DNA of 64,000 nt, taken from contig OW285195.1 of the NCBI GenBank assembly GCA_935421135.1, forward strand, positions 62,001 to 126,000, in the 5' to 3' direction. Origin of the DNA: Bugulina stolonifera (taxonomy: Eukaryota; Bryozoa; Gymnolaemata; Cheilostomatida; Bugulidae). The translations under genes were made by a program, and so were the position numbers. Below are positions 23,101 through 33,337 of this stretch, piece after piece (the first letter of the stretch is position 1; every line of letters starts with the position of its first letter). The notes beneath the pieces were generated by a model. That model was not told the origin of the DNA. It searched no databases and saw nothing but the letters and a program-made list of their open reading frames with translations.

Positions 23101-26100
23101 TTCCAAATCTCATCCTACTGTTTCAAGAGACCAGATAATGTCGTCTGTTGATACGATGGTGTTTCCTTGGACATCAAGTTCTTCTGGTAAGAATTAACAT
23201 GACGTCATATTATTATAATAATAGAGCATAGATAGGCAATATGCACAGACAAAACACTTGACAGGAGTGTCTACACTACCACCTCTATGTAGTAGACACA
23301 TTTAAATTTCAGCAATTAAAAGTTTGATTTAGCTGAAGAAAGGCAAGGAATTAAACTATTCATGCTACAAATAAAGTTAATCAATACAATTTATAAGGTA
23401 ATTTGATAGAAACCTTTCAATTTTGTCACAAAAAATAAAAAATACAACCTTCCAAGACGTTTATGGAGAAGTTTTCTTAAAAAAAAATATCTACTGTGAC
23501 ATCACAGTGTATTCTGCAGAAGATCGCAACACCGTTCATAACCAAACGCAAAATTGTTCACGGTGATTGGATAATAAAACCTATTGTTTATCTTATCGTA
23601 AAACTGTAATTATTAATTTCTATATTCTATTTTATGCACAGTCTTACACTAATTATTGGACATATGAAAATAGGTTACTAATTGCCATCTCCTGCAGAAT
23701 AATCCACTTCTGATTGGGCAGTGGATATTTTTAAAAAAACTGCTCCAAAAATTTGTTTGCAGGTTGTATTTTTTATTTTTAGTGACAAATTTGAAAGGTC
23801 CATATCAAATTACGTTATAATTTGTATTAATTAGCTTTATTTGTGGCATGAATAGTTAAAAATTGGACTTTTTAGTTACCTGGTGGCTCTCTGGTAGGTT
23901 GATGTAATTTTTTTCCAGGCTTAACTCTCTCACCTGAACTACTAGAAGCAATTGAAGATTATCACTTGCTCAACCGAACAAGAGAAGAGCAAGAGATACT
24001 TGAGGCGGAGAGGGACAACATGATCAAGACATTTAGTAGGTTAATCACCAAAATAAATTCGACATTGAATTACATATTATAATATGCTTCACATGTATTT
24101 GACCGTCAGGTCTACATATCTACACTGCTGATTGAGCACTGCTAACTTAGTAGTTTAGAAATACACTTAACTAAACTGAAATTGTGTGACTGGTTAACTA
24201 AACAAAAAGTAGCTGCTTAGATCATCACATGAATCTACACTTAGATATGCTTTTAGATACCGCTTTTGTATATTAGCTACAATGTAGTAGGAGAGCAATG
24301 TATTTACAAATGAATATTATTCTTTGTTACAGTGCAGCGGTTCCAGGCTTACACCAAGTCCGGAGATGAGTTTACGTCTACTCATAAGTTCCTGAAAACA
24401 ATGTTAGAAAAGTGCAAATTGTTATTTAGCGATGCATCAGAGGTAAGAACATCTAAACCACCATGGTTTTGTCTAATAGTCTTTGTGTTTAGGGTTGCTA
24501 CATTCATCTCTAAGCTATTCCTATTGACTCAACATATCACTCTATTGCAGGGATGCCCAAATGTGTCTCTAAGGGACACAGTATCCCTATGCATAGATTT
24601 TGGTGTCCCTTTGTCACTTTTGAAATTTTAAATGCAACATGTTTTTTGTGTCTGGGCAGTGAAAGCAATTGCACTGCTCGAGTTACAGTCGAAAATACAT
24701 CACACTGTTGAAAATCCCCACATTTGAAAATCTCAAAATATTTAGAGCTGATACAGATGTAAATTTCTGTCAACGATTTAAATAAATTGATGGCCTGATT
24801 GACCTAATCACAGTGCCAAGAGCTGAAGGCAGTAAAGTGGAAAGCGCACCTACCCCAACTTGTCTAGAATTGCTGTCAAACTGATGACACTCTTTAATAG
24901 CACATTGTTGTTCAGTTGATTGAACTAAAGTAAAAGCAAAAATCGGACCAGACTGGCCAGACATACTAGGCAGCTACTAAAAGAGACAGACCTTGAGGAT
25001 GATACAGGAGAAAAAACAATTCCATGTCACCCAATTGTATTTACAAGTGAGTCAAGTAGCATGCATAGAATATTCATTACAGTTTTCATATAATTTGCTT
25101 AAGGCCGAATCAGACTAGCGAACATTTTCGCTGCGTTCCACCACGTTTTGCCGCTCACTCTTGTATTTACAAGTGAATCAAGTAGCATGCATAGAATATT
25201 CATTACAGTTTTCATATAATTTGCTTAAGGCCGAATCAGACTAGCGAACATTTTCGCTGCGTTCCACCACGTTTTGCCGCTCACTCTTGTATTTACAAGT
25301 GAATCAAGTAGCATGCATAGAATACTCATTACAGTTTTCATATAATTTGCGTTGCATTTCACCACGTTTTGCCAGTGTCACAACTTTTTTCCGATCAACA
25401 ACACACTAGCGATGTTTCCTTCATGAAGTCTAAGCATGTGTGCCAAGGGAAGCAATTATTGTTATACATGTATATGTCATGTCTCCTACGCGCACATCAT
25501 ATTGCGATAGGGATTCATTTTGGAATTTTTGTTTACAGATGAAATTGTAGAATAGAACCAGTAAACATTTTTCTGCCCAATCAGAAGTCAATGTTATCGA
25601 GAGCTAAACATAAAATGTTAAACATGCTTAATGTTTACAGGGCATTTTGCACTCAATTTTGTGACGCCCTGGCGCTCTACCGCGGCTAATAACAGAGCGA
25701 AATTTGCTAGTCACTTCAAGAGTAGATGAATATTGCTGTTATACTTTGGTTAAAACAAAATCAATAAATACGTGTGTTATAAAATAGCTCATCTTGTATA
25801 ATGATAAAATTGCCCATCTAATAATCGCAATATATGTGCAGCAACAAAAGCTAAGTGTCCCTTGCTCTGGTGCGCTTTTAGAATTTGTCCCTTTCCACCA
25901 AAAAGTTTTGGCATCCCTGCTCTATTGTGATTATTTGTTGTGAAGGGTCTAACAATTTTCAGTTCAGTAGGCAGGTTTGAGCATGCAATAAAATAATGTT
26001 AAATAATATTCTCTTTAGAGATTATTGGTAAACCGACACTTTTCTATAAGTACCTTGATCAGATAAGTTGCTTAATGTAGATTAATGAGCTTGAAAATTA

Positions 26101-26507
26101 TGTGACTTATCTCAGTTGAATGGTACAACCTCAAAATCACTACAGTAGCTTTTAATTCTCATCTAGTCGTGGTTACTTCTCCATTTATTGAAAACTTGTC
26201 AGGTACAGATTATTTCTTAGGATAAACTCTAATAGTCAACTGATTGATTGAAAGTTTTTATAATTACTGTATAATAGTCAAGTGCAACATTTCCCATTAT
26301 TTATTAGCATGTTACCCATTATTCATCAGCACCTGTAAAGTTACACGTGTAGTACATGTACATGGAGGAGAGGAATCTGTTTAATAACCAGTATTTTTAC
26401 TTATGCCGTGTCTCTTTTAGAATGTGGAGCTAGCATTATGGTTTTGCGATTCCGATGCCGAGGAAGCCCCTGACATAGATTTAGATTCTGATTCAGAAGC
26501 TGACTGA
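9714..26507 (+). CDS. KDZ-type transposase-like protein, 18-exon gene with one in-frame TAA
   Basis: Exons: 9714-9819, 10021-10116, 17579-17674, 17789-18021, 18324-18511, 19054-19150, 19724-19894, 20382-20525, 20799-20916, 21346-21437, 22133-22247, 22418-22498, 22564-22631 (3' end uncertain), 22729-22809, 23033-23186 (5' end uncertain), 23919-24035, 24333-24442, 26421-26507. Junctions use GT-AG and phases agree; total about 717 codons. Features are those of Kyakuja/Dileera/Zisupton transposases: an N-terminal Cys cluster (CPECK, CLQC), FQCPAC followed by HIDGNAKLYR (first Asp, near residue 227), CRHCYVL, ALDTMCKYW (second Asp, near 341), MHAKSHQWSC, and TGETTEL (Glu near 394). The tail is acidic and the stop is TGA. 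The ATG at 9714 follows an in-frame TGA. A TAA at 17923-17925 (residue 145) interrupts an otherwise conserved exon, so this may be a pseudogene. It is either a domesticated transposase or an old intron-bearing copy. Confidence 0.8.
10506..11169 (-). repeat. Copy A 3' LTR
   Basis: This 664-bp terminal repeat begins tgtaatgg and ends ccatcaca on the plus strand. On the minus strand it carries the same ETS/CRE/TATA and AATAAA elements described for copy C. Confidence 0.9.
11183..14522 (-). pseudogene. gag: Copy A gag-zinc finger polyprotein, broken by stops and a deletion
   Basis: The frame starts at ATG 14522 (MDQIKNLLQQV). It has a helical gag N-terminus, about four EPVPVDEPIPT-type repeats, a long Pro/Ser/Thr-rich middle, a Cys/His region, and a basic PS-rich stretch. 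The Cys/His region contains CAKCGFSG with a following HIWQH, and YCRCG with a following HH. The tail ends LLNLTLETPMT, 13 bp before the LTR. One frame runs from 14522 to 11415 with in-frame TGA stops near 14127 (a Trp codon in copy C), 12828 (CGA in copy C) and 12276 (TGG in copy C). A roughly 10-bp deletion near 11545, relative to copy C, shifts the last part. The Cys/His region is not a family I recognise. Confidence 0.8.
14857..15512 (-). repeat. Copy A 5' LTR
   Basis: This 656-bp repeat matches 10506-11169 with few changes. Its inner terminus reads tataatgg instead of tgtaatgg. Confidence 0.9.
16478..16596. repeat. Two abutting long perfect palindromes
   Basis: 16478-16549 is a 72-bp perfect palindrome with 36-bp arms centred between 16513 and 16514. 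16547-16596 is a 50-bp perfect palindrome with 25-bp arms around an AT core. They overlap by three bases. Degenerate copies of the second arm follow to about 16632. They lie in intron 2 of the KDZ-type gene. No coding role is visible. Confidence 0.9.
18978..19007. repeat. Hairpin in KDZ-gene intron 5
   Basis: The arms gctaagtgaa and ttcacttagc flank a 9- to 10-base loop just before exon 6. The preceding ~270 bp is AT-rich with mixed short inverted repeats (18715-18905) and may be a small transposon remnant, but I could not define its ends. Confidence 0.5.
19998..20125. repeat. Microsatellite of catata/cgtata units
   Basis: About 125 bp of alternating acatat and acgtat hexamers lie in the intron between exons 7 and 8 of the KDZ-type gene. 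It is low-complexity sequence. Confidence 0.95.
23351..23859. mobile_element. Foldback/MITE-like element in KDZ-gene intron 15
   Basis: The left arm starts ttaaactattcatgc (23351) and the right arm ends gcatgaatagttaaa (to 23859). The two arms, each about 170-190 bp, pair imperfectly along most of their length; for example both arms contain the run caaaaaataaaaaatacaac or its complement. There is no reading frame. Target duplications are not clear. Confidence 0.65.
24548..25919. mobile_element. hAT-like non-autonomous DNA transposon
   Basis: The 1372-bp element has terminal inverted repeats cagggatgcccaaa and ttttggcatccctg. An exact 8-bp target duplication, CTCTATTG, flanks it (24540-24547 and 25920-25927). 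The TIR start and the 8-bp duplication are characteristic of hAT elements. It contains no transposase frame. Its middle holds a 126-bp tandem repeat. It sits in the last intron of the KDZ-type gene. Confidence 0.85.
25036..25380. repeat. 126-bp tandem repeat inside the hAT-like element
   Basis: Units start at 25036, 25162 and 25288 (tgtatttacaagtga), an exact 126-bp period with about 2.7 copies. The first two units are nearly identical and the third is shortened. Confidence 0.88.
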
Positions 26508-28426
26508 TGTGGTAATGCATACATTTAGACTGTTAATATCTTGACTGTGCCTCTCTGATGGATGGCATAGCTCTAGTTAAACAATCATGAAATTTGACCA
26601 GATATCAATTCTCAGAAGTTATTCAAATTGAATGAAAAATCACTTACAATTTTGGTGATTTTATCTTTATTTACTAATAGCAATATTTTCATGTAACGTC
26701 ACTTAATGAATAAGCATTAACATGGGATTCAGTTTTGTAAAATAGGTTTATGTGATGTCTTTTTGAAATATACTTGGTACTGTGACTAATGCAGCAGTTT
26801 GTAATGTAATGTAATTTTTTGAATGTGGAACAATCTTTAATTGCTCAATTGGTTAATTCAAAATGTCTGTGTGAAAAAACTTTACATAATTTGTATTAGC
26901 AGGAAGTGTTTATTGTGATTGAAGTAATTTTACAGTCATATTACTTTACTTTAATAATGAAATCCTATATAAAATGTTACCACTACCCTCAGAGCCTGAG
27001 TTTATAAATTTGTAGTATTTTCATATTAGATTAAACTGTCAAAATTTTAATTTCAATCTTGTTTTTGGTTTTACATCTACACCCAGGTTTCACAATGTTT
27101 TTTGTAAATGTTCATTAACTACATAATATACTACAACAGTAATAAAATGGTTTTGAACACTTTAGTTTTATTGTGATATACTACAGTAATATGTAGATTA
27201 GATATTACAATTTTCCTTCAAAAGCATGTGCCTCACTGTTATGTTATCTTTACGTGTAAATATAGCAGTCCATGTTTTGCAGTGGTGGCAATTTGAGGGT
27301 AGCCATAGAATGTAAACAATGAAGCTGCTTTTCCTGCTAGCATTGTAACACTAGAATGAACCAAGCTTATCTTATTATTATTCTATTGCTCAGCAGTCAA
27401 CTAGTTAGGATGACAGGCAATAGCAGCCTATACTCATTGCAGTCTAGTATACACAGGGGTTAAAGGGCACATGAAAAATGCACAATTTAATGGCTGTGTG
27501 GTGAGCAGTAATATCATTACAGTTTCAACAAACTGACTCACTGCCTGCTGGCTGTATAATACTACCCCACTAGACTGTAAGTGTATGGAGTATGGACTTA
27601 TACTACACTACATGGCACTCCACTACACTGCAAATGTGTGTACGCACATGTAATGTCTGAGCAGTTGTGTCAGCCAGGCTTGCCAAGTTTAACTGATGAA
27701 AATCAGGGAGATTTAGCATTTGGATGGGGGTGTCCATTTTGGGTAGTGTGGGGTACTAGATTTCGAATTGAAGATCAGGGAGTCTCCTGCAGAATCAGGG
27801 AGACTTGGTAAGCCTGGACTGTCAGCATTTGTGCAATACCAACATTATATACATATATTAAGTGCACCATATAATATACCGACATGTAGTTTGAAGTTAG
27901 TTATTTATATGATTGTCATGTAGCTTATAACTTAGTATATAATAATTTTAATCATTTTGAATATGTTGGCAACAGCAAAGTAATACGCAGAAAGATTAGA
28001 CATAATTTCATTGTATTCCTTATATTTTAATGCTGATCCTAGAATTATCATCAGAGGAAACAACATAGTATATAATTCAGCTTCAATTTCAACCACATTC
28101 TACCATAGTGCATATAGAGTAAAACCGAACATACAAGTACAAGTACTATAAATGAATTTTGCATACATATACTATGCCTGTGCATTCCACACTAGTAACT
28201 GTTAATCCAGTAACATTGTATAGTACATGTAAGTGTTGACGCTGTCAATATCAAGTCTCTCCTCTTGTTGACCTGGTACAATCAGTATCCACCACATAGG
28301 TATTTTAAAAATGAATCAATTGCATGTACACATTAACTAGGGTTATAAAAGTCAGTAATGCGGTTGATTATGATCTCTGGTTGATTTTGATCTCCGTCTA
28401 GGTCTGTGTAGCTGGTGATGTTCAGT
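26508..28426. other. Spacer with one small MITE-like element
   Basis: This is AT-rich intergenic DNA downstream of the KDZ-type gene. I see no exon pair or recognisable coding segment apart from the small inverted-repeat element at 27674-27817. Confidence 0.5.
27674..27817. mobile_element. Small MITE-like element
   Basis: The 144-bp segment has imperfect terminal inverted repeats ccaggcttgccaag and cttggtaagcctgg. It also has two inner copies of the phrase tcagggag. It has no coding capacity. A clean target duplication could not be defined. Confidence 0.5.
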
Positions 28427-29685
28427 TTAACTTTTCCACTCAATATTAGAATGAGTCTGTAAAAACAAAACATGACAGTACTGTAGCACAAGATAAACAC
28501 TTTGCACTAGCAAAAAGGGCATGCACTTACGATGAGTATGGAAAACAGTGGTAGTTGGGTCTTGGGAGGCTCATTAGCAAATACATACAATACTAGGTCT
28601 TGTAGAGAATCTGCCACTAGACTAGGCATAGTAGCCTACATTTAGAAACACAAGTTCTATTGACTTTTTGAAATACATGTAATTGGAACTAGGATGACTT
28701 CAAAAGTTGCTTAGGCTAGCCCTAGACTGAATAGTTATTTTATAATATGAAAAAAAATCTGTCATGACAATTTCACACTGCAGATCTGCTGTTGAAAAAC
28801 ATGTAATTGCGTGTGAAATTTTTGGTGTAATTAAGATGAAAAGCACATATCAAAGACGCAAATGTTAGGGGGTTTGGCCGTTTTTTATACAATGCTTGAA
28901 AATACAGCGCATAGGCCTACCATACTTGTAGTTCAGTAGTTTAACTTTTGGTGGTAAAAATATAACAAAGTGCCATTACACAACTAGAATTAACCATGCA
29001 AGATTCTCTGCTTGACATATTACTGAAATTAGCAAACAGTAATTACAACCAAAGCAAGTATTAGTATGTACATGTATGTCCTACAATATAGACATGGCCA
29101 AGTGTTGAACAGGATGTAAAGTAAGGAAGTAAGGAGAATAATACTATGTGTACCAATATATCTCCTTCAGAAGTAATACGCTGTACATGTATATACTGTA
29201 CATGTATATACGTGTATACTTCATGTATACACGCCATGTATGTAACATTGTAATTACATTTACATGTATGTATAAGTGTACCTGTATAATATATTACAAT
29301 GCAATATGCAATGTGATCAAATGTAGTACGATACGTGTATAACATAATGGAATGAACAAATGTAAGTAAAATGATGCATAGTATACAATATTGTACATTA
29401 AGCACATAGAAAACGACCCCGCAGTTAATATGTGCCGCCTATGCTACATGTACATGGTACATCACATACATGTACATCTACATGCTGCAATATGCAGTAG
29501 TCATTACAAGAGCTGAATTAAATGACTAATGTCATTATGTAATACAGCTAATTATTTATTATAATTTGTAAGCATTCTAAGCAAAATAAATAGCCTGTCT
29601 TACCTTATTGAGATCAGGCCCAGTAGAAAAATTACTTCCTTCATGCAGTGTTAGCACCATAGAATTATGGTTAGCAGTGATGAAT
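28427..29685 (-). CDS. Last three exons of an unidentified gene
   Basis: Exons: 29604-29685, 28531-28635 and 28427-28456. All junctions are in phase, with good donors (AAG/GTAAGA, ATC/GTAAGT) and AG acceptors. They encode about 71 residues, including LHEGSNFSTGPDLNK and ADSLQDLVLYVFANEPPKTQ, ending EWKS and a TAA. I do not recognise the family. Upstream exons and the start were not found. The last exon's other frame is open further, so a different 3' structure is possible. Confidence 0.4.
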
Positions 29686-31150
29686 CTAGCTTTCTTTGTT
29701 TGTCAAAGGTTGATGTTTGTATGACAGCTGTGTTGTTTATTAATGTAACCACAAAGAGGTAAGGATGTAAACTGTGCCAAGTGTATTAATAAACAATGCG
29801 CCTGGCTTTGGCAGAAAATGTGCAGTTATTCTGTACCTCAGTAACATGATAAAAGTGGTTGCTGACATTTGGGGTAACACAGTGGATTTTGCCACTACTG
29901 GAAGCTGAAAGCTAAAATGTGCCTGAATATTATTATACTGACTAGCACTGCTACCAACTGCTATAATAACTAGTAACTAGCCTTGGCTAACAACACCTTA
30001 TGCATAACAAAACAAATAAACAAACATAAACAAACTTTGCAACATTTATGCTAGCCTAGCTAACACAAACCAGACAAAAGGCTTTGACCAGATTGATTGT
30101 ATACTACCATCCTCTATACTCCAATACTAACTACTGACAATATTATGCAACTATCTGGCTCACAATACAAACTGACCAAAGAATTGAGGAATAATCACAT
30201 TTAGATCATATCCTTGCTAGTAACATAAATTTGTCATTGTGCTGAAGGCAGCATCTTGGGGTGGTATGGAGACTGCTCTCCAGGTCTTGCCTTCCTATCA
30301 GCAACCAATAATTGTTATGTTCCATATGGCGAATAAAGCAAATAATGACAGTCATGTCTGCCTAGATGGTGAAAGAGAATTTGCGACTGTTCGTAAATTT
30401 CAGTCTGAAATAACTTCAAAACCCTTAACCTGGAATCTTGATTTCAAACCCTAAATCCCAACTCCCAAAACTGAATCCTCAAATTCCAATTATTCCTAAT
30501 GTCAAAAGTCCAAAAGATAGTTTACGAAATGTCTTTTCACCGGTAAAAATAGGGTGTAGAGAAAGAACATTTTAGTTCGAAACAGTACCTCCTGAAAGCA
30601 GTTGTTTGAAAAACAACCATTTCGAAACTCCAAACCCCAAATGCCAACCTCCAGCTTTCCACTATAGTTTTTATTTTTAACTTTATATTTTTTTATTTTC
30701 AACTGCTACTAACTTGTAGAACACTGAAACAATTTTGAGTTGGGTTCTTCCAAACGTAATCTACACAGTCTCGAAATGATTGTATTCCAAACAACCTTTT
30801 TTTTCGAACGTCCTGTTTTGAACGGACAATTTCGAAATTTCCCTTTATCATAGAGAATGATCACAAACACTAGCATGCCCATATACGTGTATTTATATAT
30901 CAGGGGTCAATACAGCAACTGAATTGCCCATCACAGTAGAAAGAGAATACATCACCACTACACCATTTGGGATGACCAGAACTAACAGTTACACTGGGGA
31001 AATAGCCTTCAAAGGCTACTCCATTCATAACAGCTAATGGCAATTTAATTTAGTGCATACAGTTGCCTACTCCAATATTGCCAGCAAGTTTTAGATGGTA
31101 AAACAGGTCACAAATGAATGAATAGCAATAGAAAATTATGTATTGGTTTT
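29686..31150. other. Spacer without recognisable gene
   Basis: This is AT-rich sequence. A short plus-strand frame at 30239-30454 has no recognisable domain or splice context. Nothing else stands out. Confidence 0.45.
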
Positions 31151-31233
31151 TGGTTTCTGGTATGGCCGTCCTAAGACGACTCCCGAGTCCAAAGTGAAGT
31201 ACCTATGAGTGGTGCTAGGCCTTCTCATTACAG
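31151..31233 (-). repeat. Diverged remnant of the copy A/B/C LTR
   Basis: The segment tatggccgtcctaagacgac through gaagtacctatgagtgg parallels the terminal 80 bp of the ~660-bp LTRs, in the same orientation as copies A and B, with perhaps a quarter of the bases changed. It is an older insertion remnant. Confidence 0.6.
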
Positions 31234-31554
31234 GTATAGTAAATAGGCAACGCATCATTATTATTGAACAGGCTACAATGGCACATGCATCTCTATGATC
31301 AAGTATTGATACTATGCTGTCTCTTACTGTTTAGCCCCCTGGTTAAGAATATGCAAAAAATACAACCTTGCATCTGGAAAAGACTGCGCAGAAAGATTAA
31401 ATACTGGTTTCAGAAGGGCATCTGAAGCTAAAAATAGCAAAGAGGGATTATGTTGCCATAAAGCCCCAAAGTAAGTGGTATCACACTGCGGATATTACCA
31501 TTGCACAAACACACAAGGGATTGCCAGCAGCACACCTCACAATTTTGAAATATG

Positions 31555-31635
31555 GAATATAATATAGAACATAATAATATAGAACATAACATGGAACATA
31601 ATATGGAACATAATATGGAACATAATATGGAACGC
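31555..31635. repeat. Short minisatellite (about 14-bp units)
   Basis: Repeats of the form aacataatatgg occur about six times, some with tagaacat variants. It is noncoding. Confidence 0.85.
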
Positions 31636-32235
31636 TGTATGATGTAATCGCATAACAATGGGTATTGCTATAAAAAGCAATTTGAGTATTCATGTAGTAC
31701 CTTCATGTACATGTAGTTTTATTCAATGCATAGTTTACAGTAGTTGTACACCTGTTGTATATCATTATTTACTCACTTCAAAATACACATTTCATTTAAT
31801 CTCCAACACCTCTGCATAATTCTGGTATGTTATACAGCATGCAAATGCCCACGTACAAGTCTAATACATTCATGTTAAATTCATTTAACAATGTTTATTG
31901 AGTAACTTCTTACACATGTACTTAGTATAACTATAGTGTGCATACATGTGTGTACAATGCTGGTTATAATGATATAAAAGTTCATAATGGCAGCACAAGG
32001 CACATTTCTGTGCATGCATATTAATTCCTAAACTTGCACTCTGTTATGCTACCACTTACAAGACCCTACCTACATTATGTTGTAGATGTACATACATACA
32101 TACATAGACTGCACATTGCTAAACTAGGTAACTCTACAGTCTTCTTATCAGGGTAACTTAAGGTAATGATATATTGAAAACTGTTGGTGTATGATAGTAT
32201 TTTAATTATCAATAGTAATGCAAGGCACAATTTTT

Positions 32236-32345
32236 GTTTTTTATTCATTTCGTAATATTTCAATACTCGTTCGAGTATCATCAATTTAGAGGATGATGAT
32301 GATACTAGAACGAGTATTGAAATATTAGGAAATAAATAAAAAAGT
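32236..32345. repeat. Hairpin-forming inverted repeat
   Basis: A left arm containing aatatttcaatactcgtt and a right arm containing aacgagtattgaaatatt pair over roughly 45-50 bp, with a short centre near 32290. It may be a tiny foldback element. Confidence 0.8.
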
Positions 32346-32658
32346 AAAGAGAAATGTGTATTGTATTACTATATTTATAATTAAGATAGTGATGTGTTGT
32401 GGTGTACATGTACATGAACACTGTGCAACATACATATTGATAGGCCTGTAATTAGTATATCATTAATACTGTGAGAAAATGCTACGCTGTGAAGAAAATC
32501 TGGGAGTTATTCTCTCATGTTTTGATTGAGATGCCTAATAATTATTATGTATTATGCATCACTATTCATAATACATGTACATGGATATGTACATTGTAGA
32601 TGCATGTACAACGTACTTATGTAAGTTAAGAGGTTTGACCAGTTTTTTATATAATTAT

Positions 32659-33324
32659 TGTAATGGTTTCTGTGTCTTGGTGCGGTCATCCTTGGACGAC
32701 TATCGACCCAGAAATGAAGTGCCTATGAGTGGTAATAGGACTTCGCATTACATGAAAGATCGAGCGGTCTCAGTAGCCTAAATACTACCAAAGACGACCC
32801 ATCTGATCTCAAGTCCGACCTTCAGACTATACAATGAAAGAGAGTGATCCGACCTAGTAGGCAGTTCGCAAAGCGAATGACCTGGCAAAAGGAAGTGAAA
32901 GTCTCTGTATCAAGTATTAGATGTGTCTTTATTGAAAGCCAAGTGAAGACTGAGACAATGAACAGTAAAACAATGCCCTTTATATAGTATAAGGACTTCC
33001 GGCCGACGTGACGTCGGGAAAAGACGACGTGTGATCGTCCGGAAGTTGCGCAGCAAGATGGTCGCCGGAAGCCCGACGGCCGACCCAAAATAGGTCGGGT
33101 TCTACAAAAGTTGCTTAAAATGGTCCAATTCATGTACAAAATCAATATCAATGGATTCTGAGAGGTCGGGCCTCTGTACATGGGTATAAAAGGCATTAAA
33201 AGACTTAGATATAATCATATAATTATATACAACAATATAGGAACAAGGTACAAGCAGATATATACAATTATATGCACACAAGAATGAGTGTCAGATGTAA
33301 GATACGATTTGGCGTACCATCACA
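32659..33324 (-). repeat. Copy B 3' LTR
   Basis: This is the full-length 666-bp LTR, beginning tgtaatgg and ending ccatcaca on the plus strand. It is closely similar to the copy A and C LTRs. Confidence 0.92.
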
Positions 33325-33337
33325 TAGCCCCCTCACA

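Noticed and set aside
29061..29405. Minus-strand ORF rich in Tyr, Ile and His
   Set aside because: It is built from acatgta/tatac low-complexity sequence in a spacer.
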